A DNA stretch of 12,890 nucleotides from Planctomycetota bacterium (GCA_023432465.1 JAEYUO010000120.1:1-12890); one strand, 5' to 3'; positions 1 to 6,297 are shown, counted from the first letter of the stretch. Program-made: numbers and translations. The notes: generated by a model from the sequence alone, not told the origin.

Positions 1-32
1 CCTTGCCCCCTTGCCCCGCTGACCCACAAAGA

Positions 33-446
33 TCACGCCGCCAGCCGGTACCGCCCGCTCGAGAAGTGCCGCACCAGCCGGTCGCGATCGCATGCCCGTG
101 CAAAGTGCGTGAACACCGCGGCCGTCCGATACGGCCCCGCTTCATCGGTGTCTTCCGACCACACCACGTTCGCGTACACCAGCACGCTCCGCCCCTCATC
201 CCGCTCGCTCAGCCCCGGCATGAAGATCCGCATCGCGATCCGCGAACCCGGTGCAACCGCCCGGTCGAGCTCAAACCTCGCCCCGCCCTCCGAGATGTCG
301 TACGCGTGCCCCTCGATGTCGAACGGCGCATCCTCTTCACCCTCCCCGGTCTCGATGCGCGCCGCGATCGGCGTGTACATCGGCTCCACCACGAACCGTG
401 GGAACTGCCGCCGCTCAAGATGCCGCGAGATGGGAATCGCCGTCAC
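33..446 (-). CDS. PilZ domain protein (putative c-di-GMP receptor)
   Basis: Small cytoplasmic protein of 137 residues made almost entirely of one PilZ domain, the family that binds the second messenger cyclic di-GMP and relays it to motility, adhesion or polysaccharide production. Both signature motifs are visible: an RxxxR-type element (ERRQFPRF, about residues 11-18) and the D/NxSxxG element (DISEGG, about residues 50-55), followed by beta-strand-rich sequence ending in a short Arg-rich tail. I chose the GTG at 446 because a GGAGG lies five bases before it and the PilZ motif starts about ten residues later. The frame stays open upstream to an ATG at 797, but that extension is Arg/Ser/Cys-rich with no domain character. 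The gene is divergent from the PIN gene across a long non-coding stretch. No effector domain is fused, so the output is unknown. The PilZ assignment is strong and c-di-GMP binding is inferred from the intact motifs. Confidence 0.85.
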   Translation of the reverse strand: MTAIPISRHLERRQFPRFVVEPMYTPIAARIETGEGEEDAPFDIEGHAYDISEGGARFELDRAVAPGSRIAMRIFMPGLSERDEGRSVLVYANVVWSEDTDEAGPYRTAAVFTHFARACDRDRLVRHFSSGRYRLAA

Positions 447-451
447 AGCCG

Positions 452-456
452 CCTCC
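452..456 (-). promoter_or_regulatory. Shine-Dalgarno site fixing the PilZ GTG start
   Basis: On the minus strand GGAGG is followed by five bases (CGGCT) and then GTG at 446-444. This site favours the short 137-residue PilZ protein over a version beginning about 350 bases further upstream. Confidence 0.7.
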
Positions 457-817
457 GGGTCAGAGTGCCCCCACGGTCGCCTTGGACCGATATCTCCGCA
501 TCGTCTGTTTCGCTCGCACACTTGAGTCAGAGAGCCTCTTTGGCCTCGGCAAGACCACCACATTCGGCGGGTGTTTCGCGCAGAGGGAGAGCGAAGGTGT
601 CCGAACGCGATTCCCCACTGCTGCTCGACGAGGCGTTCAGAGCGTGCCCTCAGCTTCACCGTGCGAGATATGCAAAGGAGGGTGGAGAGCGCATCTCCAA
701 GGCGACAAGTGGTCTCGACCGCCGCCACCCCTCGACGGTCAAGCTGCTCACGATCGCTGGGCCCGAAGCTCCGCGGGATGAACGCCGAACAGTCCACGTT
801 GCACCGACCGCAAAGCG
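457..817. other. Non-coding stretch between PilZ and PIN genes
   Basis: No protein with domain-like sequence is visible on either strand here, although reading frames are open by chance in this GC-rich DNA. It should contain the divergent promoters for the PilZ gene and the PIN pair. Visible structure is modest: a six-base-pair inverted repeat TGGAGA/TCTCCA around a five-base loop at 683-699, and a GACCG/CGGTC repeat at about 717-740. AAAGGAGGG at about 675-682 looks like a ribosome-binding site, but no convincing start codon and reading frame follow it. It could be the remnant of a lost gene, but I see no recognisable fragment. Confidence 0.4.
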
Positions 818-841
818 CGCCTGCCAGTGCTCAGGCAGGCG
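818..841. repeat. 8-bp inverted repeat upstream of the PIN gene
   Basis: CGCCTGCC (818-825) and GGCAGGCG (834-841) form a perfect eight-base-pair inverted repeat around an eight-base centre. It ends 14 bases before the PIN start codon and directly abuts a possible -10 element. Toxin-antitoxin operons are usually autoregulated through such operator palindromes, so this is a candidate operator. It could also form an RNA hairpin if transcription starts further upstream. The pairing is seen directly; the function is inferred. Confidence 0.5.
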
Positions 842-842
842 G

Positions 843-848
843 TACACT
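843..848 (+). promoter_or_regulatory. Possible -10 element for the PIN pair
   Basis: TACACT matches four of the six bases of the bacterial -10 consensus and lies right after the inverted repeat. If used, transcription would begin at about 855, making the mRNA nearly leaderless for the ATG at 856. That would fit the absence of a Shine-Dalgarno site there. No good -35 box lies at 16-18 bases upstream, so this is weak. Confidence 0.25.
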
Positions 849-855
849 GCCCTTC

Positions 856-1323
856 ATGAAGCCGACCGTCTATATCGAGACTTCCATCATCAGCTACCTT
901 GCCGCGAGGCCGAGCCGAGATTTGATGGTGGCCGCGAATCAGCAGGCGACAGAGGAGTGGTGGAGGACGCGCCGGGAAGAGTTCAATCTTGTCATTTCGA
1001 CAGCCGTCGTGGACGAAGTCGCTCAAGGTGACCCGGCCGCCGCGGAGCGCCGACTCCATCTGGTTCGTGGTGTTGCCGTATTGCGGCCGAGCGATGCCGA
1101 TGCAGCATTGGCTCGACGATTGGTGACTGGCTTGCGGCTGCCGCAGCGAGGCGCGGTTGATGCGCTACACATCGCGGTGGCCGCGACGAACGATGTCAGG
1201 TATCTGCTGACTTGGAACTGCACGCACATTGCCAATGCTGCCCTTCGACCGGGAATAGAATCCGCGTGCCGAGAAGCTGGGCTGACTGCGCCCCTCATCT
1301 GCACACCACCGCAACTGATGTGA
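856..1323 (+). CDS. PIN domain protein, VapC-like putative toxin ribonuclease
   Basis: A 155-residue single-domain PIN protein. PIN proteins are Mg2+-dependent RNases, and many act as VapC-type toxins cutting tRNA or rRNA. The N-terminus MKPTVYIETSIISYL carries the first acidic residue as Glu8 rather than the commoner Asp. Further acidic residues are at Glu54 (VVDEVAQGD) and Asp102 (VDALHIAVA), with an LLTWNCTHIAN segment (residues 117-127, including Asn121) typical of this subfamily. ATG 856 is chosen because the family's N-terminus begins exactly there; longer in-frame starts add residues without family character. No Shine-Dalgarno site is evident. The small basic gene follows eight bases after its stop, suggesting co-transcription. 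Codon choice looks less GC-biased than in the neighbours, with several AGG, AGA, CGA and TTG codons, compatible with horizontal acquisition. The PIN assignment is firm; the toxin role is inferred. Confidence 0.85.
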   Translation: MKPTVYIETSIISYLAARPSRDLMVAANQQATEEWWRTRREEFNLVISTAVVDEVAQGDPAAAERRLHLVRGVAVLRPSDADAALARRLVTGLRLPQRGAVDALHIAVAATNDVRYLLTWNCTHIANAALRPGIESACREAGLTAPLICTPPQLM

Positions 1324-1331
1324 GACCTGCC

Positions 1332-1577
1332 ATGTGGCGAGATCCGATCGTCGAGGAAGTCCGAAGGAACCGCGAGGAGATCTTCGCCCGATTCGGCAAC
1401 GATCTCGATCGCTACATCAAGTTTCTGCAGAAGGCGGAGAGGCAGCGCCCCGCCAAGACCAAGGTGTCGAAGTCCACATCTGCGCGCACAAAGACCTTGC
1501 GGGACGGATCGGCGGCGAAGGGCAAGTCGAAGGCCTCGGGTGTCGCACGGAAGCCTACCAAGCGGCGCGCTGCCTGA
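1332..1577 (+). CDS. Small basic protein, candidate antitoxin partner of the PIN protein
   Basis: An 81-residue protein beginning MWRDPIVEEVRRNREEI and continuing ARFGNDLDRYIKFLQ. I recognise this N-terminal pattern (hydrophobic-DPIVEEVR, then FxxDLD) as a small protein type often encoded beside PIN toxins of this subfamily; I know of no biochemical function. The first 37 residues look helical and could be the toxin-binding part. From about residue 38 the protein becomes a low-complexity Lys/Arg/Ser/Thr/Ala tail (ending KPTKRRAA) that resembles a disordered nucleic-acid-binding tail. No ribbon-helix-helix or AbrB-like fold is apparent. It starts eight bases after the PIN stop without a clear Shine-Dalgarno site, so translational coupling is likely. 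Its stop lies 12 bases from the stop of the convergent transaldolase gene. That it is a real gene is likely; the antitoxin role is inferred from position and N-terminus. Confidence 0.7.
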   Translation: MWRDPIVEEVRRNREEIFARFGNDLDRYIKFLQKAERQRPAKTKVSKSTSARTKTLRDGSAAKGKSKASGVARKPTKRRAA

Positions 1578-1589
1578 ACCTCCCCCGCA

Positions 1590-2237
1590 TCAACCCCCGA
1601 ACGCCTTCTTGTAGTCCTCGACGAACTTCTTCAGGCCGCTGTCCGTCAGCGGGTGGCTCAGCACCTGCTTGATCACCGACATCGGCACCGTGCTGACATC
1701 CGCCCCCGCGAGCGCGCAGTCCACCATGTGCTTGGGGTGCCGGATCGATGCGGCGAGGATCTTGGTGGGGAAGCCGTAGTTGTCATAGATCTGCCGGATC
1801 TTGTGGATCAGGTCCATCCCGTCCTCGGCCACATCATCCAGCCGGCCGATGAACGGGCTCACCAGATACGCGCCCGCCTTGGCCACCATCAGCGCCTGCA
1901 GCGGCTGGAAGCATAAGGTCATGTTCGTCTTCACGCCCTTATCCGACAGCGTCTTGCACGCGCGGAGCCCATCCACCGTGATGGGCAGCTTGATCACGAT
2001 GTTCTCGGCGATCTTCCGGAGCGGCTCCGCCTCGCTCATCATGCCGTCATAATCCGTCGCCACCACCTCCGCCGACACCGGCCCCTTCACGACTTCGCAG
2101 ATCTCCGCCAGCCGCTTGGCATACGGGACCTTCTCCTTGGCGATCAGCGACGGGTTGGTCGTCACGCCGTCCAGCACGCCCAGCGCTGCGGCCTGCTTGA
2201 TCTCTTCCAGATTCGCCGTGTCGATGTACAGGTCCAT
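1590..2237 (-). CDS. tal: Transaldolase, TalC / fructose-6-phosphate aldolase-like family
   Basis: A 215-residue cytoplasmic (beta/alpha)8-barrel enzyme of the short transaldolase family, transferring dihydroxyacetone units between sugar phosphates in the non-oxidative pentose phosphate pathway. Visible landmarks are the N-terminal YIDTAN (Asp6), GVTTNPS (residues 24-30), the Schiff-base lysine in NIVIKLP (Lys83), TNMTLCF (residues 104-110), and AAS near residue 163. Two positions discriminate within the family. E. coli fructose-6-phosphate aldolase has Gln and Tyr where this protein has Glu57 (SAEVV) and Phe129 (SPFIGRLDD). Glu and Phe are the transaldolase-type residues, so transaldolase is preferred over FSA. 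The full family length is present. ATG 2237 has GGAG six bases upstream. The gene is divergent from the STAS gene and convergent with the PIN pair. Family very sure; subfamily call fairly sure. Confidence 0.93.
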   Translation of the reverse strand: MDLYIDTANLEEIKQAAALGVLDGVTTNPSLIAKEKVPYAKRLAEICEVVKGPVSAEVVATDYDGMMSEAEPLRKIAENIVIKLPITVDGLRACKTLSDKGVKTNMTLCFQPLQALMVAKAGAYLVSPFIGRLDDVAEDGMDLIHKIRQIYDNYGFPTKILAASIRHPKHMVDCALAGADVSTVPMSVIKQVLSHPLTDSGLKKFVEDYKKAFGG

Positions 2238-2454
2238 GTCTCGCTCCGGTTCGTGCTTCGGGGTCGTGTGGGTGAGCAGGGTGCGGGCGGCTGGGAACGG
2301 GGCTCCTTTGCCCGGTCGTGGCCCGAGAACCGGCCCAATCGCTCAATCCTGCCCACAGTCTAGCGAGCAGGCTGGCCCCGCGGCCCGGAAGAGCGCACAC
2401 TACGGCCAACCCGGCCGCTGCCTAGCCTTATCGCCGAAGGGCGCAGGGAGTCCG

Positions 2455-2925
2455 ATGTCCCCACTGCAGATCATCATCGACCGCCAGGGATCGAACATCC
2501 CCACCCTCGCCCGCATTGTCGGCGATGTCGGTGCGGCCAACGTGGACCGGCTCAACACCCTGCTCCGCGCCCTGCACGAGTCCCACCCCGGCTGCATCAT
2601 CCTCGACCTGTCCGAAACGCAGAACGTCGGCAGCATGGCCCTTGGCGCGCTGGTGCAGTTCAACAAGCTCTGCAAGGCATCGGGCTCGCGCGTGCGGATC
2701 GCCGCGCCATCGCAGACCGCCCTCCAGGGCATCCTGCTTGCCCGTCTGGACACCGTCTTCGATGTCTTCGCCACCCTCGAGGACGCCTACGCCAGCGAGG
2801 CCGATGTTGTCAACGGCCCCGTGCGGGTTGTCGCCCGCCCGCCCACCGGCATCTGGGGTCAGCAGACCTCCGGAGACTGGCCCGCTATTGGTGGGGGCGG
2901 GCAGAGTGGCTCTGGCCCGAGCTGA
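2455..2925 (+). CDS. STAS domain protein (anti-sigma factor antagonist-like)
   Basis: A 156-residue cytoplasmic protein with one STAS domain at about residues 1-112 and a Gly/Ser/Pro-rich tail. STAS proteins of the SpoIIAA type act in partner-switching with kinase/anti-sigma proteins and are switched by phosphorylation of a conserved Ser. The core is seen in CIILDLSETQNVGSMALGALVQF (residues 47 onward), aligning with the usual LDLS...DSSGLGxL. The phosphorylatable Ser corresponds to Ser60, but the preceding Asp is Gly59 and the following Ser-Gly is Met61-Ala62, so switching may be altered. No kinase, phosphatase or sigma factor gene is adjacent in the window. The start ATG has AGGGAG about four bases upstream. 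The last 41 bases overlap the convergent DUF2934 gene. STAS assignment is confident; the specific pathway is unknown. Confidence 0.82.
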   Translation: MSPLQIIIDRQGSNIPTLARIVGDVGAANVDRLNTLLRALHESHPGCIILDLSETQNVGSMALGALVQFNKLCKASGSRVRIAAPSQTALQGILLARLDTVFDVFATLEDAYASEADVVNGPVRVVARPPTGIWGQQTSGDWPAIGGGGQSGSGPS

Positions 2926-3157
2926 GCTGCTTCTCCGCTTCAAGCCAGTCCGTCGTCGAGTCACCCGGCCGCCCCGCACACGTGCGGGCCTGGTACACCT
3001 CATACGCCTTCAGCCGAAGCTGATCGACGCTCGGCTTGCGCTCAACGCTCGGCGTCGTCGCCGCCGCCTGCCGTGCCGTCGTCGTGACCTGCTTGCCATC
3101 CATTGTGCCCGTTGCCGTGCCGTTCGTGTGCTTGCGTCCAAAGCCTGTCCGTGCCAT
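2885..3157 (-). CDS. Small DUF2934 domain protein
   Basis: A 90-residue protein. The N-terminal 40 residues are basic and Thr/Ala-rich with low complexity (MARTGFGRKH, then TATGT and TTTARQAAATT). The C-terminal part, about residues 43-78, reads SVDQLRLKAYEVYQART...GRPGDSTTDWLEAEKQL. This matches the DUF2934 pattern of an Arg-rich helix with AYE-W/Y, a GRP turn and a closing DWLxAExxL helix. The function of DUF2934 is not known. The ATG at 3157 is chosen because a near-perfect AAGGAGG lies six bases before it; a start 26 codons upstream is also open but lacks this. The 3' end overlaps the convergent STAS gene by 41 bases. Confidence 0.75.
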   Translation of the reverse strand: MARTGFGRKHTNGTATGTMDGKQVTTTARQAAATTPSVERKPSVDQLRLKAYEVYQARTCAGRPGDSTTDWLEAEKQLSSGQSHSARPHQ

Positions 3158-3163
3158 CGCATC

Positions 3164-3170
3164 CCTCCTT
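3164..3170 (-). promoter_or_regulatory. Shine-Dalgarno site fixing the DUF2934 start
   Basis: AAGGAGG on the minus strand, six bases from the ATG at 3157, is the strongest ribosome-binding site in the window. It shows that this short gene is real and sets its start. Confidence 0.75.
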
Positions 3171-3350
3171 ACTTGGTAAGCGTCGGCCGCCGCGGCGTCC
3201 TGGTCGCGCCGTCCCCGTGTTGCTGATACTTTCATTCTTGCACCGGGTTCGCCTCCGGCCCATTTCCTGTGACGACTTCATCAATCACTCGCCGATATCC
3301 CCTCACTGGGGGAAGCGTTCCGGCACGCATCTCGCTATGGTGGAGGCATT

Positions 3351-3908
3351 ATGGACGAACTCAAAGCGCTCGAAGCCGAGATGTCCGCCCTCCGCGACAA
3401 GCTCACCGCCGCGCGTCGGCGTGCCGGCGCGATGTCCGTGCAGGACTACACGCTCCGCACCAGCGATGGCGCGCCCGTGAAACTCTCGGAGCTCTTCGGC
3501 GACAAGAGCGACCTCATCGTCGTGCACAACATGGGCCGCAAGTGCGTGTACTGCACGCTCTGGGCCGATGGCTTCATCGGCTTTGCGAACCACCTGAATA
3601 GCCGCGCGGCATTCGTGCTCTGCTCCGCCGATGAGCCCGCCACCGCCAAAGAGTTCGCCGCCTCGCGCAAGTGGCCCTTCCGTGTGGTGTCCGGACACGG
3701 CAGTTCGTTCGCCCACGACATGGGCTTTGAGCCCAAGCCCGATGAAGTCTGGCCCGGAGTTTCAACCTTCCATCGCGCGGCCGATGGCACGATCTCCCGC
3801 ATCGCGGCCGCGCCCTTCGGTCCCGGCGACAGCTTCTGCGCCATCTGGCCCATGTTCGATCTGCTCAAGGATGGCCCCGCAAGCTGGGAGCCCAAGTACT
3901 CGTATTGA
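3351..3908 (+). CDS. DUF899-family thioredoxin-fold protein
   Basis: A 185-residue, apparently cytoplasmic protein of the DUF899 / AhpC-TSA-like group. An N-terminal charged coiled-coil-like helix (residues 1-25, DELKALEAEMSALRDKL) precedes a thioredoxin-like domain. The domain carries LSELFGDKSDLIVVHNMG (residues 45-62) and a CxxC motif, Cys65-Val-Tyr-Cys68, followed by LWADGF. After it come the family's HLNSRAAFVLCSADEP strand (residues 81-96) and a WPGVSTFHR segment. It ends FGPGDSFCAIWPMFDLL...PKYSY, typical of the family's shorter form. Members are predicted thiol-disulfide oxidoreductases or peroxiredoxin relatives, but no physiological substrate is established. The ATG has TGGAGG four bases upstream. 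The symporter gene follows after a palindrome, so partial co-transcription is possible. No signal peptide is seen. Family assignment is confident; the reaction is inferred. Confidence 0.85.
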   Translation: MDELKALEAEMSALRDKLTAARRRAGAMSVQDYTLRTSDGAPVKLSELFGDKSDLIVVHNMGRKCVYCTLWADGFIGFANHLNSRAAFVLCSADEPATAKEFAASRKWPFRVVSGHGSSFAHDMGFEPKPDEVWPGVSTFHRAADGTISRIAAAPFGPGDSFCAIWPMFDLLKDGPASWEPKYSY

Positions 3909-3923
3909 TCTCTGCCTTTGGTG

Positions 3924-3944
3924 GTCCGGCACTCCGTGCCGGAC
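3924..3944. repeat. Perfect 9-bp palindrome with 3-base loop
   Basis: GTCCGGCAC (3924-3932) and GTGCCGGAC (3936-3944) pair perfectly around TCC. The element lies between the DUF899 stop and the symporter start and ends directly at the symporter Shine-Dalgarno site. It has no following T-run, so it is not a standard terminator. It could be a dispersed REP-type palindrome, an mRNA 3'-end stabiliser for the upstream gene, or a hairpin controlling symporter translation. Confidence 0.7.
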
Positions 3945-3949
3945 AGGAG
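3945..3949 (+). promoter_or_regulatory. Shine-Dalgarno site fixing the symporter ATG
   Basis: AGGAG lies seven bases before the ATG at 3957 and immediately follows the palindrome. It supports ATG 3957 over the upstream in-frame TTG at 3918, which would place the palindrome inside the coding region. Confidence 0.7.
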
Positions 3950-3956
3950 CGCACGG

Positions 3957-5570
3957 ATGACGCTCGCCTCCGGCTTTGGCGGTCTCGACTGGGTCGTCGT
4001 CGCCATCTACTTCGTGATCCTCGCGGCCACCGGCTGGGTGTTCTCGCTGCGCAAGCCCGCCACCGACCGCGAGTATTTCCTCGGCGAGCGCAACGCGCCC
4101 GTCTGGGCGGTGGCCATCTCCATCCTCGCCACAGCGCTCTCCGCCGCGACGTTCGTGGGTGCGCCGATGGAGTCCTACACCGGTGACCTGACGTACATCT
4201 CCACCAGCATCGGCCCCATCATCGCCGCGCTCATCATCGCGTTCTTCTTCATCCCCGTCTACTACCGTTACAACGTCACCACCGTCTACGAGTTGCTGGA
4301 GCGCCGCTTCGGCCCGGGGGCGCGGACAGCGGCGAGCTGGACTTTCATGATCGGCCGCGTCTTCGCCAGCGGGGCCCGCGTCTACATCGCCGCCATCCCG
4401 CTGACCATGATTCTCTACAGCGACCTCGCCGCGGATCGCGGCGCGATGCTCATCGCCATCGCCCTCATCATGCTTGCCGGCACGCTCTACACACTGGTCG
4501 GCGGCATGCGCAGCATCATCTGGACGGATGTCGTCCAGACCGTCGTCTTCGTCGGCGCGGCCGTGGTTTCCGTCATCGTGCTGTGGAACATCATCGACAA
4601 GCCCTTCGGCGTGGTGCTCGATGCGCTGCGAGCCCCCAGCCCGGATGCGCCATCCAAGCTCACCGTGATCACAACCGGCCTGGAGTCCGGCAAGCCGTGG
4701 CTGGGGTTCAACGCAAGCCAGTCCTACACATTCTTCACCGCCCTGACCGGCTTCATGCTGCTGAATCTTGCCGCGCTCGGCACCGATCAGGACCTCGCCC
4801 AGCGCATGCTCTCGTGCAAGACGCCCGCCAAGGGCGCGCAGTCGGTCGTCATCTCCCAGCTCATTACCATCCCCGTGGTCATGGTCTTTCTGGTGATCGG
4901 CCTGCTGCTGTTCATCGTGAACAAGAGGCCCGATCTCGTCAGTCCACCTGCCTACACCATCGCCCCCGGCACGAAGGTCTTCCCGCAGTTCATCCTCGAA
5001 CGCATGCCCACCGGCCTCAAGGGCCTGATGATGGCGGGCCTGTTCGCCGCCGCGCTCACCACCATTCTCTCCGCGCTCAACGCCATGTCCGCGGCCTTTG
5101 TGACCGACTTCTACCGCAAGGTGCGTCCCGCCCGCACAGACAGGCACTACCTCCGTGTCAGCCGTCTCGCGGTCATCGGCTGGGGGCTCATCGTCGCCGG
5201 GTTCGCCGGGCTGTGCGTCTACTGGCACGACGGCTCCGGCGAAACGCTCATCCAGTTCGCACTCAAGGTCATGATCTTCGCGTACGCCGGGCTCGTCGGT
5301 GTCTACTTCTGCGCGATCTTCACCAAGCAGGGCAGCGTCTCCAGCGTTATCGCCGCGCTGGCCACCGGCGCTGCGGTGGTGCTCGTGCAGGAGCCGTTCG
5401 CCTGGAAGTGGTGGGGGGCCTTCATCCCGATCTCCGATGCCGTCGGCGAAACCCCGGCCCGCACACTCGCCGATGTCACCGTCGCCTTCCCGTGGCGGAT
5501 GACCATCGCCGCGGCGTGCGCGTTCGGCGTGTGTCTGTTGGGGAACAGAGCAGGCAGCGGGGAGCGGTGA
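3957..5570 (+). CDS. Sodium:solute symporter (SSS / SLC5 family)
   Basis: A 537-residue inner-membrane transporter using the sodium gradient to import a small solute. About 13 hydrophobic segments are visible. The first is near residues 11-30, followed by the loop LRKPATDREYFLGERN that is typical of SSS proteins. Further family marks are SILATALSAATFVGAP (residues 55-70), the GTDQDLAQRML signature (residues 275-285), and GLFAAALTTILSALNAMSAAF (residues 361-381). This last is the helix that supplies the second sodium site, where Thr368/Thr369 probably replace the usual Ser pair. A polar loop at about residues 213-250 and the last helix at about 512-529 complete the fold. Substrates in this family include sugars, amino acids, nucleosides and organic acids; this one cannot be named. 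The gene follows the DUF899 gene by 48 bases and precedes the DUF2179 gene by 125 bases. Confidence 0.92.
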   Translation: MTLASGFGGLDWVVVAIYFVILAATGWVFSLRKPATDREYFLGERNAPVWAVAISILATALSAATFVGAPMESYTGDLTYISTSIGPIIAALIIAFFFIPVYYRYNVTTVYELLERRFGPGARTAASWTFMIGRVFASGARVYIAAIPLTMILYSDLAADRGAMLIAIALIMLAGTLYTLVGGMRSIIWTDVVQTVVFVGAAVVSVIVLWNIIDKPFGVVLDALRAPSPDAPSKLTVITTGLESGKPWLGFNASQSYTFFTALTGFMLLNLAALGTDQDLAQRMLSCKTPAKGAQSVVISQLITIPVVMVFLVIGLLLFIVNKRPDLVSPPAYTIAPGTKVFPQFILERMPTGLKGLMMAGLFAAALTTILSALNAMSAAFVTDFYRKVRPARTDRHYLRVSRLAVIGWGLIVAGFAGLCVYWHDGSGETLIQFALKVMIFAYAGLVGVYFCAIFTKQGSVSSVIAALATGAAVVLVQEPFAWKWWGAFIPISDAVGETPARTLADVTVAFPWRMTIAAACAFGVCLLGNRAGSGER

Positions 5571-5695
5571 GCGGTGCGGAGAGGGACTGTCCGCCGCGAT
5601 GCTGACAGCCGGATCTATTCAAACTGCTCCGAACGTCTCGTTTCCACTGTCCACCGCGCGTTGTCCTCTGTCACCGGCTCGCCAACGATCCGCGC

Positions 5696-6268
5696 ATGAA
5701 CTGGGACATTGTTCTCGGATGCCTCCTCATCTTCGTCGCCCGCCTCGGCGATGTTTCCCTCGACACCCTCCGCGTCGTCTTTGTCATCCGCGGCCGGAGG
5801 CTGTGGGCGTGGATGCTCGGCTTCGCGCAGGTGCTGATCTGGGTCTTCGCGCTCACCAGCGTCTTCAAGAACCTCGACCAGCCCGTGTACGCGATCACCT
5901 ACGCCTTCGGCTTTGCCTGCGGCAACTACCTCGGCATGACGATCGAGAACTGGCTCGCCCACGGCGAGCAGGTGATCCGCGTGTTCTCGCGGCAGGGCGA
6001 CTCCCTCGCGGCGAGGCTTCGCGGCCACGGATACCGGGTGACCGTGTTTGACGGCCGCGGCCGTGACGGGCCGGTGTGGCTGCTGTACATCGAGGCCACC
6101 CGCAAGAAGATCAAGGATGTCGCGCGGCTCGCCCGCTCGATGGACCCGACATGTTTCTACGTGATCGAAGATGTCCGCGCGGTCTCGGCCGTGACGCCGG
6201 GAATGACGCCGACCGCCAGCACGACCACCACCTCGCCGCCGCCCTCGGTGCCGCAGGCAGCGCCCTGA
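5696..6268 (+). CDS. DUF2179 / UPF0316 membrane protein
   Basis: A 190-residue inner-membrane protein. Three hydrophobic helices (about residues 4-24, 36-56 and 64-84) form the DUF5698-type N-terminal part, including ARLGDVSLDTLRVVFVIRGRR and FGFACGNYLGMTIENWLAHG. A cytosolic DUF2179 domain follows (about residues 90-163), visible as VTVFDGRGRDGPVWLLYIEATRKKI and PTCFYVIEDVRAV. This is the UPF0316 architecture seen in B. subtilis YebE; the family has no established function. The C-terminal 27 residues are a Thr/Pro/Ser-rich tail that looks disordered and additional to the domain. The ATG has no good Shine-Dalgarno site. The gene is in the same direction as the symporter upstream and the pump downstream. 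Family is confident; no functional claim is made. Confidence 0.88.
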   Translation: MNWDIVLGCLLIFVARLGDVSLDTLRVVFVIRGRRLWAWMLGFAQVLIWVFALTSVFKNLDQPVYAITYAFGFACGNYLGMTIENWLAHGEQVIRVFSRQGDSLAARLRGHGYRVTVFDGRGRDGPVWLLYIEATRKKIKDVARLARSMDPTCFYVIEDVRAVSAVTPGMTPTASTTTTSPPPSVPQAAP

Positions 6269-6274
6269 CACCCT

Positions 6275-6287
6275 TGGGCGCGGCCCA
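6275..6287. repeat. Short hairpin after the DUF2179 gene
   Basis: TGGGC-GCG-GCCCA is a five-base-pair stem with a three-base loop, starting six bases after the DUF2179 stop codon. No T-run follows. Alone it is weak, but it is followed closely by a second hairpin at 6298. Confidence 0.4.
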
Positions 6288-6297
6288 GCGGTGCTGC

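Noticed and set aside
447..797. Upstream extension of the PilZ gene to an ATG at 797
   Set aside because: The extra residues look like translated non-coding DNA and a GGAGG site directs translation to the GTG at 446.
571..855. Upstream extension of the PIN gene
   Set aside because: The family N-terminus starts at ATG 856, and the extension is Arg/Ser-rich without conservation.
3..1031. A 342-codon plus-strand open frame opposite the PilZ gene and into the PIN gene
   Set aside because: It is Arg/Pro/His-rich, overlaps two real genes in other frames and shows no domain.
3918..3956. TTG start for the symporter
   Set aside because: It would encode the palindrome as protein and lacks a ribosome-binding site; ATG 3957 has AGGAG at good spacing.
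3762..5228. A 488-codon minus-strand open frame across the symporter
   Set aside because: It is antisense to a clear symporter, with Gly/Asp/Glu/His-rich repetitive composition and no recognisable fold.
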